64,000 bases of DNA from Salicibibacter cibarius (GTDB lineage: Bacteria; Bacillota; Bacilli; Bacillales; Marinococcaceae). The notes under the pieces are model-generated. The model worked only from the letters and a program-made list of their open reading frames with translations, had not been told where the DNA came from and ran no database searches. The DNA is taken from the NCBI RefSeq assembly GCF_016495725.1, contig NZ_CP054705.1:372001-436000 (forward strand), written 5' to 3'. The translations under genes were made by a program, and so were the position numbers. This document shows, piece after piece, positions 1 through 8,962 of this stretch. Within the stretch, counting starts at the first letter, position 1; every line of letters begins with the position of its first letter.

Positions 1-1
1 T

Positions 2-1621
2 ATTCTTTTTGCCATTAGTGAAGAACTCGAGGGATTCTCCATGGATCGGGCGAGACAATCCATTCGTTCGCTCATGGATATTGCCCCCAAAGAAGCGCTT
101 ATTAAACGAAACGGCCAAGAGATGAGTGTCCATGTCGACGACATTGCGATCGGGGACATCATGATTGTCAAACCGGGGCAAAAAGCGGCCATGGATGGCG
201 TTGTTGTGTCCGGTCATTCCTCGATAAATCAGGCAGCTGTTACCGGCGAGTCCATTCCGGTTGAAAAAAACCTCGATGATGAGGTTTTTGCGGGAACATT
301 GAATGAAGAAGGATTCCTTGAAGTTCGTGTCACTAAGTATGTCGAAGATACGACCATTTCAAAAGTGATTCATCTCGTGGAAGAAGCACAAGCGGAGCGT
401 GCCCCGGCCCAAGCTTTTGTGGATCGTTTTGCGGCGTATTATACACCTGCTGTTATGGTTTTGGCTATGCTTGTGGCTGTTTTGCCCCCATTGGTGATGG
501 GAGCATCCTGGGAAGCGTGGATTTATCAAGGACTTGCTGTTTTGGTCGTGGCTTGTCCGTGTGCACTTGTGATTTCAACCCCGGTTTCCATTGTTACAGC
601 CATTGGTAATGCGGCTAAGAATGGCGTTTTAATTAAAGGTGGTGCTTATTTAGAAGAAGCTGGGTCGTTAAAAGCAATCGCTTTTGATAAAACAGGGACC
701 CTAACTAAAGGGGTCCCGGTAGTTACGGATTTTTCCCTTTTTCACCCGGGAGACAAAGATGAGTTATTAGCCAAAGTCACTGCGTTAGAGTCACGATCCC
801 AGCATCCGTTGGCTTCGGCCATCGTCGATCAAGCCAAGCATGCGAATATTTCTTACCAAAATCATGAGGTTCAAAATTTTAATTCAATCACAGGAAAAGG
901 GGTCAAAGGTACGATCGATGGGACGACGTACTACGTTGGGAACCTAAGTTTATGGGAAGATGCGCTGGGGTATGCCATTGTTCCAGAAATTCGAAGTTCC
1001 CTTGAAGATCTCCAAAAGCAAGGGAAGACAGGTATGTTTGTTGGAACGGATCAGTCCGTATTAGCTCTGATTGCCGTTGCTGATGAAGTTCGTGACACGA
1101 GCCAAGAAGTAATCACGAAACTCCATGACATCGGTATTGACCAAACAATTATGCTTACGGGTGATCATCAAGACACGGCGTCTGCCATTGGCAAGCAAGT
1201 GGGTGTGACCGATGTTCAGGCCAATCTTTTACCTGAAGATAAATTATCTTATGTTAAAGCGTTTCGAGAAAAGTATCGAAAAGTAGCTATGGTCGGAGAC
1301 GGGGTTAATGATGCCCCGGCCTTGGCTGCGTCCAATGTTGGCATCGCCATGGGGGTCGCAGGCACTGATACCGCATTAGAAACCGCCGACGTTGCCTTGA
1401 TGGGGGACGATTTACAGAAACTGCCCTATACCATGAAACTGAGTCGTCGAGCGTTGCGCATTATTAAACAAAATATCAGTTTCTCCTTAGGCATTAAATT
1501 ACTGGCACTGTTATTGGTGATACCAGGATGGTTAACCCTTTGGATTGCGATCTTAGCGGATGTAGGGGCGACACTCCTTGTGACAGCTAATGGTCTACGT
1601 TTGTTACGGGTAAAAGATTAA
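2..1621 (+). CDS. cadA: Cd/Zn/Pb-exporting P1B-type ATPase (CadA/ZntA type), 3' part
   Basis: The frame is open to the left edge, so the 5' end lies outside the window; the ATG at 41 is internal. Visible core motifs, in order: TGES (actuator), CPC in a membrane helix (VVACPCALV), DKTGT with the phosphorylated Asp, the HP motif in SQHPLAS, and the hinge [11 protein letters not shown] plus this helix context is typical of soft-metal exporters, and the flanking sequence ([17 protein letters not shown]) matches the Cd/Zn/Pb group rather than the Cu group. It would pump divalent metals out across the cell membrane using ATP. A hairpin terminator follows directly. The metal specificity is inferred from family resemblance; no CadC/ArsR regulator is visible in the window. 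Confidence 0.9.
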   Translation: MLFAISEELEGFSMDRARQSIRSLMDIAPKEALIKRNGQEMSVHVDDIAIGDIMIVKPGQKAAMDGVVVSGHSSINQAAVTGESIPVEKNLDDEVFAGTLNEEGFLEVRVTKYVEDTTISKVIHLVEEAQAERAPAQAFVDRFAAYYTPAVMVLAMLVAVLPPLVMGASWEAWIYQGLAVLVVACPCALVISTPVSIVTAIGNAAKNGVLIKGGAYLEEAGSLKAIAFDKTGTLTKGVPVVTDFSLFHPGDKDELLAKVTALESRSQHPLASAIVDQAKHANISYQNHEVQNFNSITGKGVKGTIDGTTYYVGNLSLWEDALGYAIVPEIRSSLEDLQKQGKTGMFVGTDQSVLALIAVADEVRDTSQEVITKLHDIGIDQTIMLTGDHQDTASAIGKQVGVTDVQANLLPEDKLSYVKAFREKYRKVAMVGDGVNDAPALAASNVGIAMGVAGTDTALETADVALMGDDLQKLPYTMKLSRRALRIIKQNISFSLGIKLLALLLVIPGWLTLWIAILADVGATLLVTANGLRLLRVKD

Positions 1622-1627
1622 AACGAT

Positions 1628-1660
1628 GGGCGTTAGGGACGTTCTTAACGCCCTATTTTT
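1628..1660 (+). terminator. Rho-independent terminator after cadA
   Basis: GGGCGTTA (1628-1635) pairs with TAACGCCC (1646-1653) and is followed by a T-rich run. It starts just downstream of the ATPase stop codon. Confidence 0.8.
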
Positions 1661-1751
1661 CATGTAAAAACATCGAGTGATTGAGTGCGAATATGAATTT
1701 AACACGTATGTGTTCATCATCAAAACCAATGGTGTTTAAGTAGAGGGGTCG

Positions 1752-2789
1752 GTGGGCGGCTTGATACGTAACTATGACGTTGTTGTAATTGGCGGCGGGC
1801 AAGCGGGTTTAGCAATGGCATTTGCATTAAAACAAAGGAATGTTTCATTTATAGTTCTTGATGAAAACGAACATATAGGTGATTCCTGGCGTAAAAGATA
1901 TGAATCATTAAGTTTGTTTACACCACGAAATTATAGTCAATTGCACCAATTTCCATTTCAAGGAGATCCGAATGGTTTTCCTCATAAAGATGAAGTTGCG
2001 ACATATTTATCAGATTTTCAAGCTGAAAATGGTTTACCCATTATGCATAAGCAAAAAGTTATAAAGCTTTCACAAGAGGATTGCCAAAAGTTCCTTGTAA
2101 TCACTCAAAATGAAAGGTACACAGCAAAACATGTTGTAGTTGCTACTGGGGCTTTTCATCATCCTTTTATTCCAAAAATACATGATAATTCAATTCCTTT
2201 TATGATTCATGCTTCTGATTATCAAAACCCATCACAGATCCCAAAAGGAGAAGTTTTAATTATCGGTGCTGGGAACACAGGTATTCAAATTGCTGCAGAG
2301 CTATGCAAAACCCATACTGTGTTGCTTGCGAAAAGTAAACCGATTAAAAGACTACCTCAGAGTATTGCAGGTAAAAGTTTATTTTGGTGGTTTGAGTTTT
2401 TATGGTTGTCTAAAGCAAAGCCTGACTCAATGCTAGGAAAGTTTCTTCAAAAAAGAGATCCAATTATAGGGAATAATTATAAGATAGTTAAAAAACATGT
2501 TGAGATTTTGGGACGTGTTAAGAGCGTAAATGATGGTCAAGCATACTTTCAGGGTTCGTATCCAAGGAAAGTGTCATCAATCATTTGGGCAACTGGTTAT
2601 CGTAATGATTACTCATGGATTGATATTGATGGAGTACTTAATAAACATGGCAAACCCATTCATCGTTGTGGAATCACCAATATAAAAGGACTCTATTTTA
2701 TTGGTTTGAGCTGGCAAAGTAAAAGAAGTTCAGCATTAATTTATGGTGTGAGTAATGATGCTAATCGGATTGCTAAAAAAATTGTGTGA
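1752..2789 (+). CDS. FAD/NAD(P)-dependent monooxygenase-like flavoprotein (ArsO/CzcO-like)
   Basis: 345 aa. An N-terminal Rossmann motif (VVVIGGGQAG, about residues 10-19) binds FAD and a second one (IIGAGNTG, about 170) binds NAD(P)H. The TPRNYSQL and ATGAFHHP segments resemble the flavoproteins annotated as ArsO or as CzcO-type putative flavin monooxygenases. It sits between a cadmium ATPase and merA and close to an arsenite-permease-like gene, so a role in arsenic or metalloid oxidation is plausible but inferred. GTG start at 1752 after a GAGGGG-like site; a TTG at 1761 is an alternative. The gene looks more AT-rich than its neighbours, which fits separate acquisition. Confidence 0.7.
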   Translation: MGGLIRNYDVVVIGGGQAGLAMAFALKQRNVSFIVLDENEHIGDSWRKRYESLSLFTPRNYSQLHQFPFQGDPNGFPHKDEVATYLSDFQAENGLPIMHKQKVIKLSQEDCQKFLVITQNERYTAKHVVVATGAFHHPFIPKIHDNSIPFMIHASDYQNPSQIPKGEVLIIGAGNTGIQIAAELCKTHTVLLAKSKPIKRLPQSIAGKSLFWWFEFLWLSKAKPDSMLGKFLQKRDPIIGNNYKIVKKHVEILGRVKSVNDGQAYFQGSYPRKVSSIIWATGYRNDYSWIDIDGVLNKHGKPIHRCGITNIKGLYFIGLSWQSKRSSALIYGVSNDANRIAKKIV

Positions 2790-2934
2790 TGATTTAACTC
2801 ATTTGAAAAATCCTCCTGTGCAACAACCGGTCGCTTTCAAGAGCATCGGCATAGGAGCTGCTGGCTCTACCTCCTTCTTTAAGGGTTAGGCAAAAAAACC
2901 ATGTATGAAAAAATTTTAATAAAGGTGGAGAACA

Positions 2935-4575
2935 ATGAATCATATTCATATAAACATTCAGGGAATGACCTGTACAGGCTGTGAAGAACAAATTGCAGTA
3001 GCCCTTGAGAATATTGGAGCGAAACATATTGATGCCAACTATCCTCGAGGAGATGTCACCTTTAAACTCCCCAAAAATGTGGAAATTGAAACGGCCAAAA
3101 AAGCAATTGATGAAGCCAAATACCAACCTGGACAAGCTCAAATCTTACAACGACAGGAAAAACCTATTTTAGATGATGGCGCAGATTACGATTTTTTGAT
3201 TATCGGTTCGGGAGCTGCGGCATTTTCTTCAGCTATCAAAGCTAGCGAAACCGGTGCGAAAGTCGCCATGGTGGAACGAAGTACAGTTGGAGGAACTTGT
3301 GTTAACATCGGTTGTGTACCGTCAAAAACCATGCTTCGTGCCGGTGAAATCAACGGTCTTGCCCAAAACACTCCATTTTCTGGGCTTCAAACGAGTGCAG
3401 GTCCGGCTGATCTTGCCCAATTGACCGAACAAAAAGATGAATTGGTTACTCAAATGCGTCAAGAAAAATATATAGACTTGATTGATGAATACGGATTTGA
3501 CCTTGTTCGTGGAGAAGCCGAATTTATTGACGATAAGACAATACAAGTAAATGGACAAAGCATCACTGCTAAAAGCTTTTTAATTGCAACGGGAGCACCT
3601 CCGGACATCCCGGCCATCCCTGGGATGGATATGGTGGATTATTTAACAAGTACAACCGCGCTTGAATTAAAAGAGATGCCAAAACGCTTGGCAGTGATCG
3701 GTTCCGGCTATATCGCCACGGAGTTGGGCCAAATGTTTCACAATCTAGGAACGGAAGTCACCCTGATGCAAAGAAGCGAGCGTCTATTCAACACGTATGA
3801 TCCTGAAATTTCGGAAGCCATTGGTGAAGCCTTAATTAAGGAAGGCCTTAATCTGATCACCGGGGTCACTTATCTAAGAGTGGAGCAAAAGGCTATTACA
3901 AAAAATGTTTATATTGAAGTCAATGGAGAAGAACAGGTGGTCGAAGCCGATCAAATTCTTGTAGCAACAGGACGAAATCCGAACACAAAAGCTTTAAACC
4001 TAGAAGCAGCAGGCGTGAAAACAGGAAAAAAAGGCGAAGTGCAAACCGATGAATATCTGCAAACGACCAATAACCGAATATATGCCGCTGGTGATGTTAC
4101 TCTCGGTCCGCAATTCGTTTATGTTGCGGCTTATGAAGGTGAGATTGTGGCGGGTAATGTGCTTGGGTTGACGAAACGAAAAATCGATCTTCGCTTTGTT
4201 CCCGGTGTCATTTTCACCAAACCATCGATGGCCACAGTCGGTTTGACAGAACAACAGGCAAAAGAACGAGGCTACGATGTCAAAACATCGGTTCTTCCGT
4301 TGGACGCTGTGCCACGAGCTCTAGTCAATTATGAAACAACTGGAGTTTATAAACTTGTCGTTGACACCCAAACTCGTAAATTGATTGGAGCGCACATCGT
4401 TAGCGAAAATGCAGGTGATGTCATTTATGGAGCGACCTTGGCGGTGCAATTTGGATTGACTATTGAAGACCTAACAAATAGCTTTGTACCATATTTAACA
4501 ATGGCCGAGGGATTAAAGCTCGCAGCTTTAGCATTTGATAGAGACGTTTCGAAATTATCTTGTTGTGCAGGTTAA
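2935..4575 (+). CDS. merA: Mercury(II) reductase
   Basis: 546 aa; reduces Hg(II) to volatile Hg(0) with NADPH in the cytoplasm. One N-terminal heavy-metal domain carries GMTCTGCEE (about residues 10-18). The flavoprotein core follows: an FAD Rossmann motif ([11 protein letters not shown]), the redox-active pair in [13 protein letters not shown], and a second Rossmann ([12 protein letters not shown]). The C-terminal vicinal cysteines (SKLSCCAG) that hand Hg(II) to the active site are present, so all catalytic cysteines are intact. RBS AAAGGTGGAG precedes the ATG. No merR, merT or merP is adjacent; a MerR-like regulator and a mer-type thioredoxin are found 35-39 kb away, split by an insertion sequence. 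Confidence 0.96.
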   Translation: MNHIHINIQGMTCTGCEEQIAVALENIGAKHIDANYPRGDVTFKLPKNVEIETAKKAIDEAKYQPGQAQILQRQEKPILDDGADYDFLIIGSGAAAFSSAIKASETGAKVAMVERSTVGGTCVNIGCVPSKTMLRAGEINGLAQNTPFSGLQTSAGPADLAQLTEQKDELVTQMRQEKYIDLIDEYGFDLVRGEAEFIDDKTIQVNGQSITAKSFLIATGAPPDIPAIPGMDMVDYLTSTTALELKEMPKRLAVIGSGYIATELGQMFHNLGTEVTLMQRSERLFNTYDPEISEAIGEALIKEGLNLITGVTYLRVEQKAITKNVYIEVNGEEQVVEADQILVATGRNPNTKALNLEAAGVKTGKKGEVQTDEYLQTTNNRIYAAGDVTLGPQFVYVAAYEGEIVAGNVLGLTKRKIDLRFVPGVIFTKPSMATVGLTEQQAKERGYDVKTSVLPLDAVPRALVNYETTGVYKLVVDTQTRKLIGAHIVSENAGDVIYGATLAVQFGLTIEDLTNSFVPYLTMAEGLKLAALAFDRDVSKLSCCAG

Positions 4576-4650
4576 TCACTGGGCCTTCTAGAAAAGTCCA
4601 TATTCTAGAATAACGTCTACTGTAAAAACAGCTCTCTTTGGATTGGTTCT

Positions 4651-5607
4651 TTATTTCCTTCTTTTCCCTCTTAATGAGAGTAATATTTGCGATACAATAG
4701 CTAATATAGGTAGCTCAATAAGTGGTCCAATGACCAAAGCTAATGCAATTAGTGGTTGGTCCGGAAAGGCTGTTACAGCTATAGCCAAAGCAACAGGTGA
4801 ATTTCGAGCAATAACGGTTAGGTTTAAACTAACGGTATCTTCATATGAAAATTTCATTGCTTTGCCTACGGTTTGTGCCACAACAAAGTTAATGACAAAG
4901 TAGAGTAAGATCGGAATGATTAAGATATAGATGACCTCTAGATTGTTGACTAAATAAGAGCCTTGTGAAGCGAACATTGCTGTGATGGCTAAAGCTAAAA
5001 ATATTATTTGTGCAGATGAGAAAGAAGGAACGAGTTTATCATTCAAAAATGTTTCCCTGTTCCTTAATAAATACCGAGTCAAATGCGCAAAGGCAAAAGG
5101 TATAATTAAAACCAATACAACGCTTTCTATAATGGTTGAAAGTGAAACCGATTCTATTGTACCTGCAAAAATGAAGAGATAAACGGGTAAGAGCAATACT
5201 TGCAGGATTAAGTTGATCGGGAGTACAGATGTTGATAATGACAGATTCCCTTTAGCTATAGAAGTGAAAAATAAATACCAGTCTGTACATGGCGTGACCA
5301 TTAACATGATAAATCCGATCCATAAAGCAGGATGATCTGCAAGGAAGACTGCACCAAGCCCCCAAGCTAATAAGGGGGTCCAAACAAAATTTATAATGGT
5401 ACTCGCGCTTAAAAACCTGATATTTTTAAACGCATCTTTTAAATGTTTTAATGGGATGGTTAGAAATAACCCATACAGCATGAGTAATAAAAACGGAATG
5501 ATAAAGAACTCTGCATTCTGTTCAAAAAAGGTGAACTGACCTAATAAAAGTCCGACACCTACTGCGGTTAAAATAATGATCGTTTGAAATTTCTCTAAGA
5601 CATTCAT
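4651..5607 (-). CDS. Arsenic-resistance permease-like protein of the SBF/BART superfamily
   Basis: 318 aa, about ten hydrophobic segments. It resembles bile acid:sodium symporter-fold proteins annotated as arsenic resistance proteins; the MLMVTPCTDWYLFF segment holds a single conserved-looking Cys. It would export arsenite or a related oxyanion, a role inferred from family and from the neighbouring metal genes. It converges on merA. No arsR or arsC is adjacent. The start ATG at 5607 has GAAGGGG upstream. Confidence 0.65.
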   Translation of the reverse strand: MNVLEKFQTIIILTAVGVGLLLGQFTFFEQNAEFFIIPFLLLMLYGLFLTIPLKHLKDAFKNIRFLSASTIINFVWTPLLAWGLGAVFLADHPALWIGFIMLMVTPCTDWYLFFTSIAKGNLSLSTSVLPINLILQVLLLPVYLFIFAGTIESVSLSTIIESVVLVLIIPFAFAHLTRYLLRNRETFLNDKLVPSFSSAQIIFLALAITAMFASQGSYLVNNLEVIYILIIPILLYFVINFVVAQTVGKAMKFSYEDTVSLNLTVIARNSPVALAIAVTAFPDQPLIALALVIGPLIELPILAIVSQILLSLRGKRRK

Positions 5608-5826
5608 GATGATACCCCTTCAATAAAATAGAGGTAGGTGCGCACGACTAACTCTTTGTTTTAAGTATAACTGTTATGGACTTTAATTGCTTTTATAATC
5701 TTGACTTCGAATTCGAAATGAGGAAAATAGCCATTGAACAACAAACAGTGGAGGGCGATCTATCATAATGTCAACCTTCGTGCCAATTGGTGCCCTTGAT
5801 GATGAAACATGACGATCAAAAAAAAG

Positions 5827-5868
5827 AAGTAACCACCCTTGGGCTGCAGTCCAAAAGGGTGGCTACTT
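5827..5868. terminator. Hairpin, possible bidirectional terminator
   Basis: AAGTAACCACCCTT (5827-5840) pairs with AAGGGTGGCTACTT (5855-5868) with one mismatch. An A-rich run lies on its left, so it could terminate reverse-strand transcripts; no gene in that direction is obvious, and it may instead be a remnant of a mobile-element end. Confidence 0.4.
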
Positions 5869-6028
5869 CATCTAATCATTAGGTGAACAAATCCCTTGGT
5901 AGGAGTTGTTCTATTGGGAGACCGTTGGTGCAACCACACCATAGTCTTTTTAAATATATGCCTTTTCTAAACTTAGTATACAATAACATCTTGCTGGTGG
6001 CAAATAACGGTGGGGCCGATTAAACGAT

Positions 6029-6106
6029 ATGATTTTTCTGGCCGATGATTCAGAGGAGGGCGTTTCCATTACCTTTCCCGATCTTCCCGGATGCCAAACT
6101 CAGTGA
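6029..6106 (+). pseudogene. HicB-like antitoxin remnant
   Basis: A 25-codon frame reads MIFLADDSEEGVSITFPDLP and then GCQTQ before a stop. The FPDLPGC block is the hallmark of HicB-family antitoxin N-termini. No HicA toxin and no remaining HicB domain is visible, so this is a relic of a toxin-antitoxin locus. The call rests on one short motif. Confidence 0.4.
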
Positions 6107-6217
6107 GACGAGTGACCTGAACGGTTGTTCGGACGGATTAGACGAAAAAATGTATTGCTCCATATTTTCTACACATTTATGTAGTAAATTATCATATGGA
6201 AAAGGAGGAATTATAAA

Positions 6218-6859
6218 ATGAAGAAGAAAATCATGATAGGGTCCGTTACTCTAGTAACAGCTTTTGCATTAGCTGCATGTGGCAATGGTGATGAAGATCC
6301 AATGCCAGATGAAGGTATGGATATGGATCCCGATTCTGATAATATGGAAGATATGGAGGAAGAGATGCCCGGTAACGACGATATGGATGACATGGATATG
6401 GACGATGACGAGCACGAAGACATGGATCATTCCAGCTCCGGTGAGGTTCCGGATGATTTAGAAGAAGAAGAGAATCCAACGTTTGAAGTGGGAAGCCAAG
6501 CAATGGTGGAAGGTGGCCATATGGAAGAAATGGAAGGTGCTGAGGCCACCATCGTTGGGGCATATGATACGATTGCCTACATTGTTTCTTACGACCCAAC
6601 CACCGGCGAAGAAAGAGTAGAAAATCATGAATGGGTGGTTCATGAAGAAATCGAAGAAGCCGAGGAGGAAACATTTGAACCGGGGACAGAAGTCACATTA
6701 CAAGCTGATCATATGGACGGCATGGAAGGAGCCGCAGCCGAGATTGATGAGGCTGAAGAGACGACGGTCTATATGATTGATTACACACCGACGGACGGTG
6801 GCGAAGAAGTGGAAAATCATAAATGGGTCATAGAAGATGAACTCTCAGAGGTTGAATAA
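6218..6859 (+). CDS. ydhK: YdhK family lipoprotein with two YdhK repeats (copy 1)
   Basis: 213 aa. A lipoprotein signal with lipobox LAAC (Cys about 21) is followed by a linker of roughly 50 residues very rich in Asp, Glu, Met and His (for example DDMDMDDDEHEDMDH). Two tandem domains come next: about 90-150, containing GAEATIVGAYDTIAYIVSYD, and 155-213, containing GAAAEIDEAEETTVYMIDYT; each ends in NHxWV, the DUF1541 (YdhK) pattern. It would be anchored outside the membrane. The Met/His/acidic linker suggests copper binding, which is inference. ATG has AAGGAGG upstream. A second copy at 19066 is nearly identical, and both are followed by the same Cys-rich gene. Confidence 0.85.
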   Translation: MKKKIMIGSVTLVTAFALAACGNGDEDPMPDEGMDMDPDSDNMEDMEEEMPGNDDMDDMDMDDDEHEDMDHSSSGEVPDDLEEEENPTFEVGSQAMVEGGHMEEMEGAEATIVGAYDTIAYIVSYDPTTGEERVENHEWVVHEEIEEAEEETFEPGTEVTLQADHMDGMEGAAAEIDEAEETTVYMIDYTPTDGGEEVENHKWVIEDELSEVE

Positions 6860-7288
6860 AAAAGCGATTAAGGCCCACTTTCTACCGATCAGTAAAAGGA
6901 GAAATGGAAGATTGATGTACCCTTGATGGCTGATATGTCATAAGTTATATCCTGCAAATGAAGAGGATATATAACGTCATGGATGAAAAATGGAAAACAA
7001 TATTGATTAGCCCTTATCCGATCATCCCACGGGCCTTTAAGGTCAAAGGAATCCGATAAGGGCATTTTGTAACTTATAGAAGGTTTATCGTTTCAATGAG
7101 AGAGATATTTTTTAACTGTTTTGACCAATCACCCCCTTAACACTCAGTGTTAGTAAGTCATACACAAGCAAAAAAAAGATTTCCCGACTTCATAAAAACT
7201 ACATATTTAATGGATAAACCATTAAGGACACCGCACACTAGCTAGTGGAGTGCAAATCATGTGTCATAAGAAAGGAGCACCAAGATTA
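6860..7288. other. Intergenic region between ydhK and csp with a hairpin and a conserved motif
   Basis: A hairpin (GCCCTTATC 7010-7018 with GATAAGGGC 7055-7063, followed by T-rich sequence) probably terminates ydhK. AACACTCAGTGTT (7139-7151) is palindromic. AACTACATATTT near 7197-7208 recurs at the same place in copy 2 and in the response-regulator promoter. Confidence 0.55.
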
Positions 7289-7612
7289 ATGACTTATCAA
7301 GAGTGTATCCAAGCATGTTTAGAATGCATGGAACAGTGCAATCGGTGTTTTGATGAATGTCTGAAGGAAGACAACGTACAAATGATGGCGGAATGCATCC
7401 GACTAGATCGAGAATGTGCCGATGCCTGTGCGTTTGCGGTACAAGCTATGCAAACAAACAGCCGTTTTGCTAAGCAAATCTGTGAATTATGCGCGGACAT
7501 CTGTCAGGCTTGTGGCGATGAATGTGCAAAGCATGATGCTCAGCATTGTCAAGATTGTGCGGAAGCTTGTCACCGGTGTGCAAAAATCTGCCGTGAGATG
7601 GCGGCTGCATAA
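7289..7612 (+). CDS. Four-helix-bundle copper-storage-type Cys-rich protein (copy 1)
   Basis: 107 aa from the ATG at 7289, chosen because AAGAAAGGAG lies 12 nt upstream; a GTG at 7250 would add 13 residues but has no ribosome site. Cysteines recur in helical spacing (ECIQACLECMEQCNRC, then ECADAC, then CELCADICQACGDEC, then CQDCAEACHRCAKIC), the DUF326 pattern of Csp proteins, which line a four-helix bundle with Cys to store many Cu(I) ions. There is no signal peptide, so it is probably cytosolic, like Csp3. It lies downstream of ydhK and is repeated at 20153. A terminator follows at 7621-7653. Confidence 0.85.
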   Translation: MTYQECIQACLECMEQCNRCFDECLKEDNVQMMAECIRLDRECADACAFAVQAMQTNSRFAKQICELCADICQACGDECAKHDAQHCQDCAEACHRCAKICREMAAA

Positions 7613-7620
7613 ATTCCTCG

Positions 7621-7665
7621 ACCCTGAGGCGGTTTCCTATCCGTCTTCAGGGTTTCTTTTTATGA
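7621..7665 (+). terminator. Terminator after csp copy 1
   Basis: ACCCTGAGGCGG pairs imperfectly with CCGTCTTCAGGGT (7641-7653), followed by TTTCTTTTT. The same structure follows copy 2 at 20487-20519. Confidence 0.75.
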
Positions 7666-7719
7666 TGAGATGACACTCTACATCAGTGCCTTTGTCAAAA
7701 AATTATCAAATTTTACGAA

Positions 7720-7818
7720 GCCATTATTTTAGATATTATGATGCCCTACCGATGGTTGGGCTGTATGTGAACGTCTGCGTACTGAGGGATTCAATATAGG
7801 TATTTTGATAATAACAGG
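7720..7818 (+). pseudogene. Remnant of a response-regulator gene (duplicate of the gene at 20658)
   Basis: The segment matches 20801-20905 closely (ATTTTAGATATTATGATGCC and the following region around the phospho-acceptor Asp), but the promoter, the start and the first about 50 codons are absent and the match fades after 7818. It is the truncated third gene of the duplicated copper block. Confidence 0.8.
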
Positions 7819-7903
7819 GGTAAAGGTAGCATCCGGCGATTTTGCCGCCATTTATCCTTAAACCACATATAAGTAGCAATACCACTCAAGATAAAGCATT
7901 GAG

Positions 7904-8538
7904 CTAGGTGCTCTTTGCTTCTTTATATTCCTTCATGATTTTATAAAATGTGTTTTTCTTTAGTTCTAACATACCCATAAACATAACGCCTGTTATGTTG
8001 TCTCCATTTCTCCATTTTAGATGGTTGTCTTCTATGATCTGTAGCTGTTTCTTGCTCAAATTGGAAAGGTTCATTTGCGGTCGCCCTAAATGTTTCCCTT
8101 GAGACTTAGCCACTTCGATCCCTTCAGCTTGTCTCTGACGAATTTTCTTTCGTTCTTGATCCGCAACATACGAAAGCAAAGATAAAAATTGATCTTCCAT
8201 TAACTGTCCCATATCACCCATCTCACGGAACTTACGGCTGTCAAATAAATATTCATTCTCTAATACGACAATACCTGCTTTTAATTCTCTTGTTATGTAT
8301 TTCCATTCTGAAATCACTTCATCATAGTTACGCCCCAAACGATCAAGCGCATCCATATAGATGATATCTTTTTCATTAAGAACCTTGCGCAGTAATTGAT
8401 ATTGGGGACGTTCAAAATTTTTCCCACTCGCTCGATCAACAAAAATACGACGTGCCTCAACGCCTTTCTCTATCATTTTGTGTAACTGTCGCTGTTCATT
8501 CTGGTACTCACTCGTATGTATCCGTAAGTAGCTGCCAT
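7904..8538 (-). pseudogene. Serine recombinase (resolvase/invertase type), frameshifted at the catalytic serine
   Basis: The intact-looking C-terminal part reads QNEQRQLHKM, then IFVDRASGKNFERPQ, LDRLGRNYDE and LLSYVADQERKKIRQRQ, followed by a GKHLGRP helix-turn-helix, all typical of resolvases. The frame that supplies this part does not carry the catalytic RVST motif. Another frame does: ATG at 8538 (behind AGGGGTGATGATC) reads MAATYGYIRVST and then must shift near 8503 to enter QNEQRQ. About 7 nt seem to be missing there compared with a usual RVSTxxQN. The longer open frame from 8632 has an artefactual N-terminus. Function is probably lost unless this is a sequence error. Confidence 0.8.
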
Positions 8539-8584
8539 GATCATCACCCCTATTGTTTTGGTTACTATTCATTATAAAGCTTTT

Positions 8585-8740
8585 GTTTATAAAGGTGAAT
8601 GTCAATAATAAACGTTTATAAAAATTTTTCACAACATTTATAAACTTGATATGCTGCCGTTTTATAAATATTTTCTTGCTTTCCTTAAAGATATACCTTT
8701 ATAAACGCTGTGATAATATCCATATATTTATAGGACAAAT
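8585..8740. promoter_or_regulatory. Candidate res site of the resolvase
   Basis: The motif TTTATAAA or close variants occurs about six times upstream of the resolvase (near 8586, 8615, 8638, 8661, 8697 and 8727). Clustered short repeats immediately upstream of a resolvase gene are the usual arrangement of crossover and accessory sites. Confidence 0.5.
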
Positions 8741-8962
8741 GTTTTTCTAGCGTATTGGCGTCTTCAAAGATTCTCCATATTTATTTGGTATCTTTTATGT
8801 TGAGGTCGATGATTAAAGACCTGCGGTAATATGTCAAGTTCAAAATCACAGTAAATGAAGTTGTCAAAGGACATTTAGGCGAAAAAAGCGCGCACTGAAC
8901 AACACCAGTAATAAAATGTAAAATACTGGTAAAATGAAAGGCTAGCCCTCAGCCGATGTCGG

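Larger units (their letters stand above)
5608..6217. other. Intergenic region with palindromes and a hicB remnant
   Basis: 610 bases without an intact gene. It holds the palindrome TTCGAATTCGAA at 5706-5717 beside a TTGACT hexamer (possible operator or promoter), a 14-bp imperfect hairpin at 5827-5868, a short HicB-like coding remnant at 6029-6106, and the upstream region of the YdhK gene, which contains CTACACATTTATGTAG at about 6171-6186. Confidence 0.6.

Noticed and set aside
2794-3141. Reverse-strand open frame across the start of merA
   Set aside because: It overlaps merA almost fully, has no recognisable motif, and merA is certain from its catalytic cysteines.
6246-6674. Reverse-strand frame rich in His, Pro and Arg
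   Set aside because: Complement of the acidic YdhK coding sequence; the same shadow appears at copy 2.
7010-7063. Possible riboswitch between ydhK and csp
   Set aside because: Only one hairpin followed by a T-rich stretch is seen, and it lies just behind ydhK; a terminator explains it.
8538-8632. Longer resolvase start adding 31 residues
   Set aside because: The extra residues are out of frame with the RVST motif and have no resolvase character; the start at 8538 has the ribosome site.
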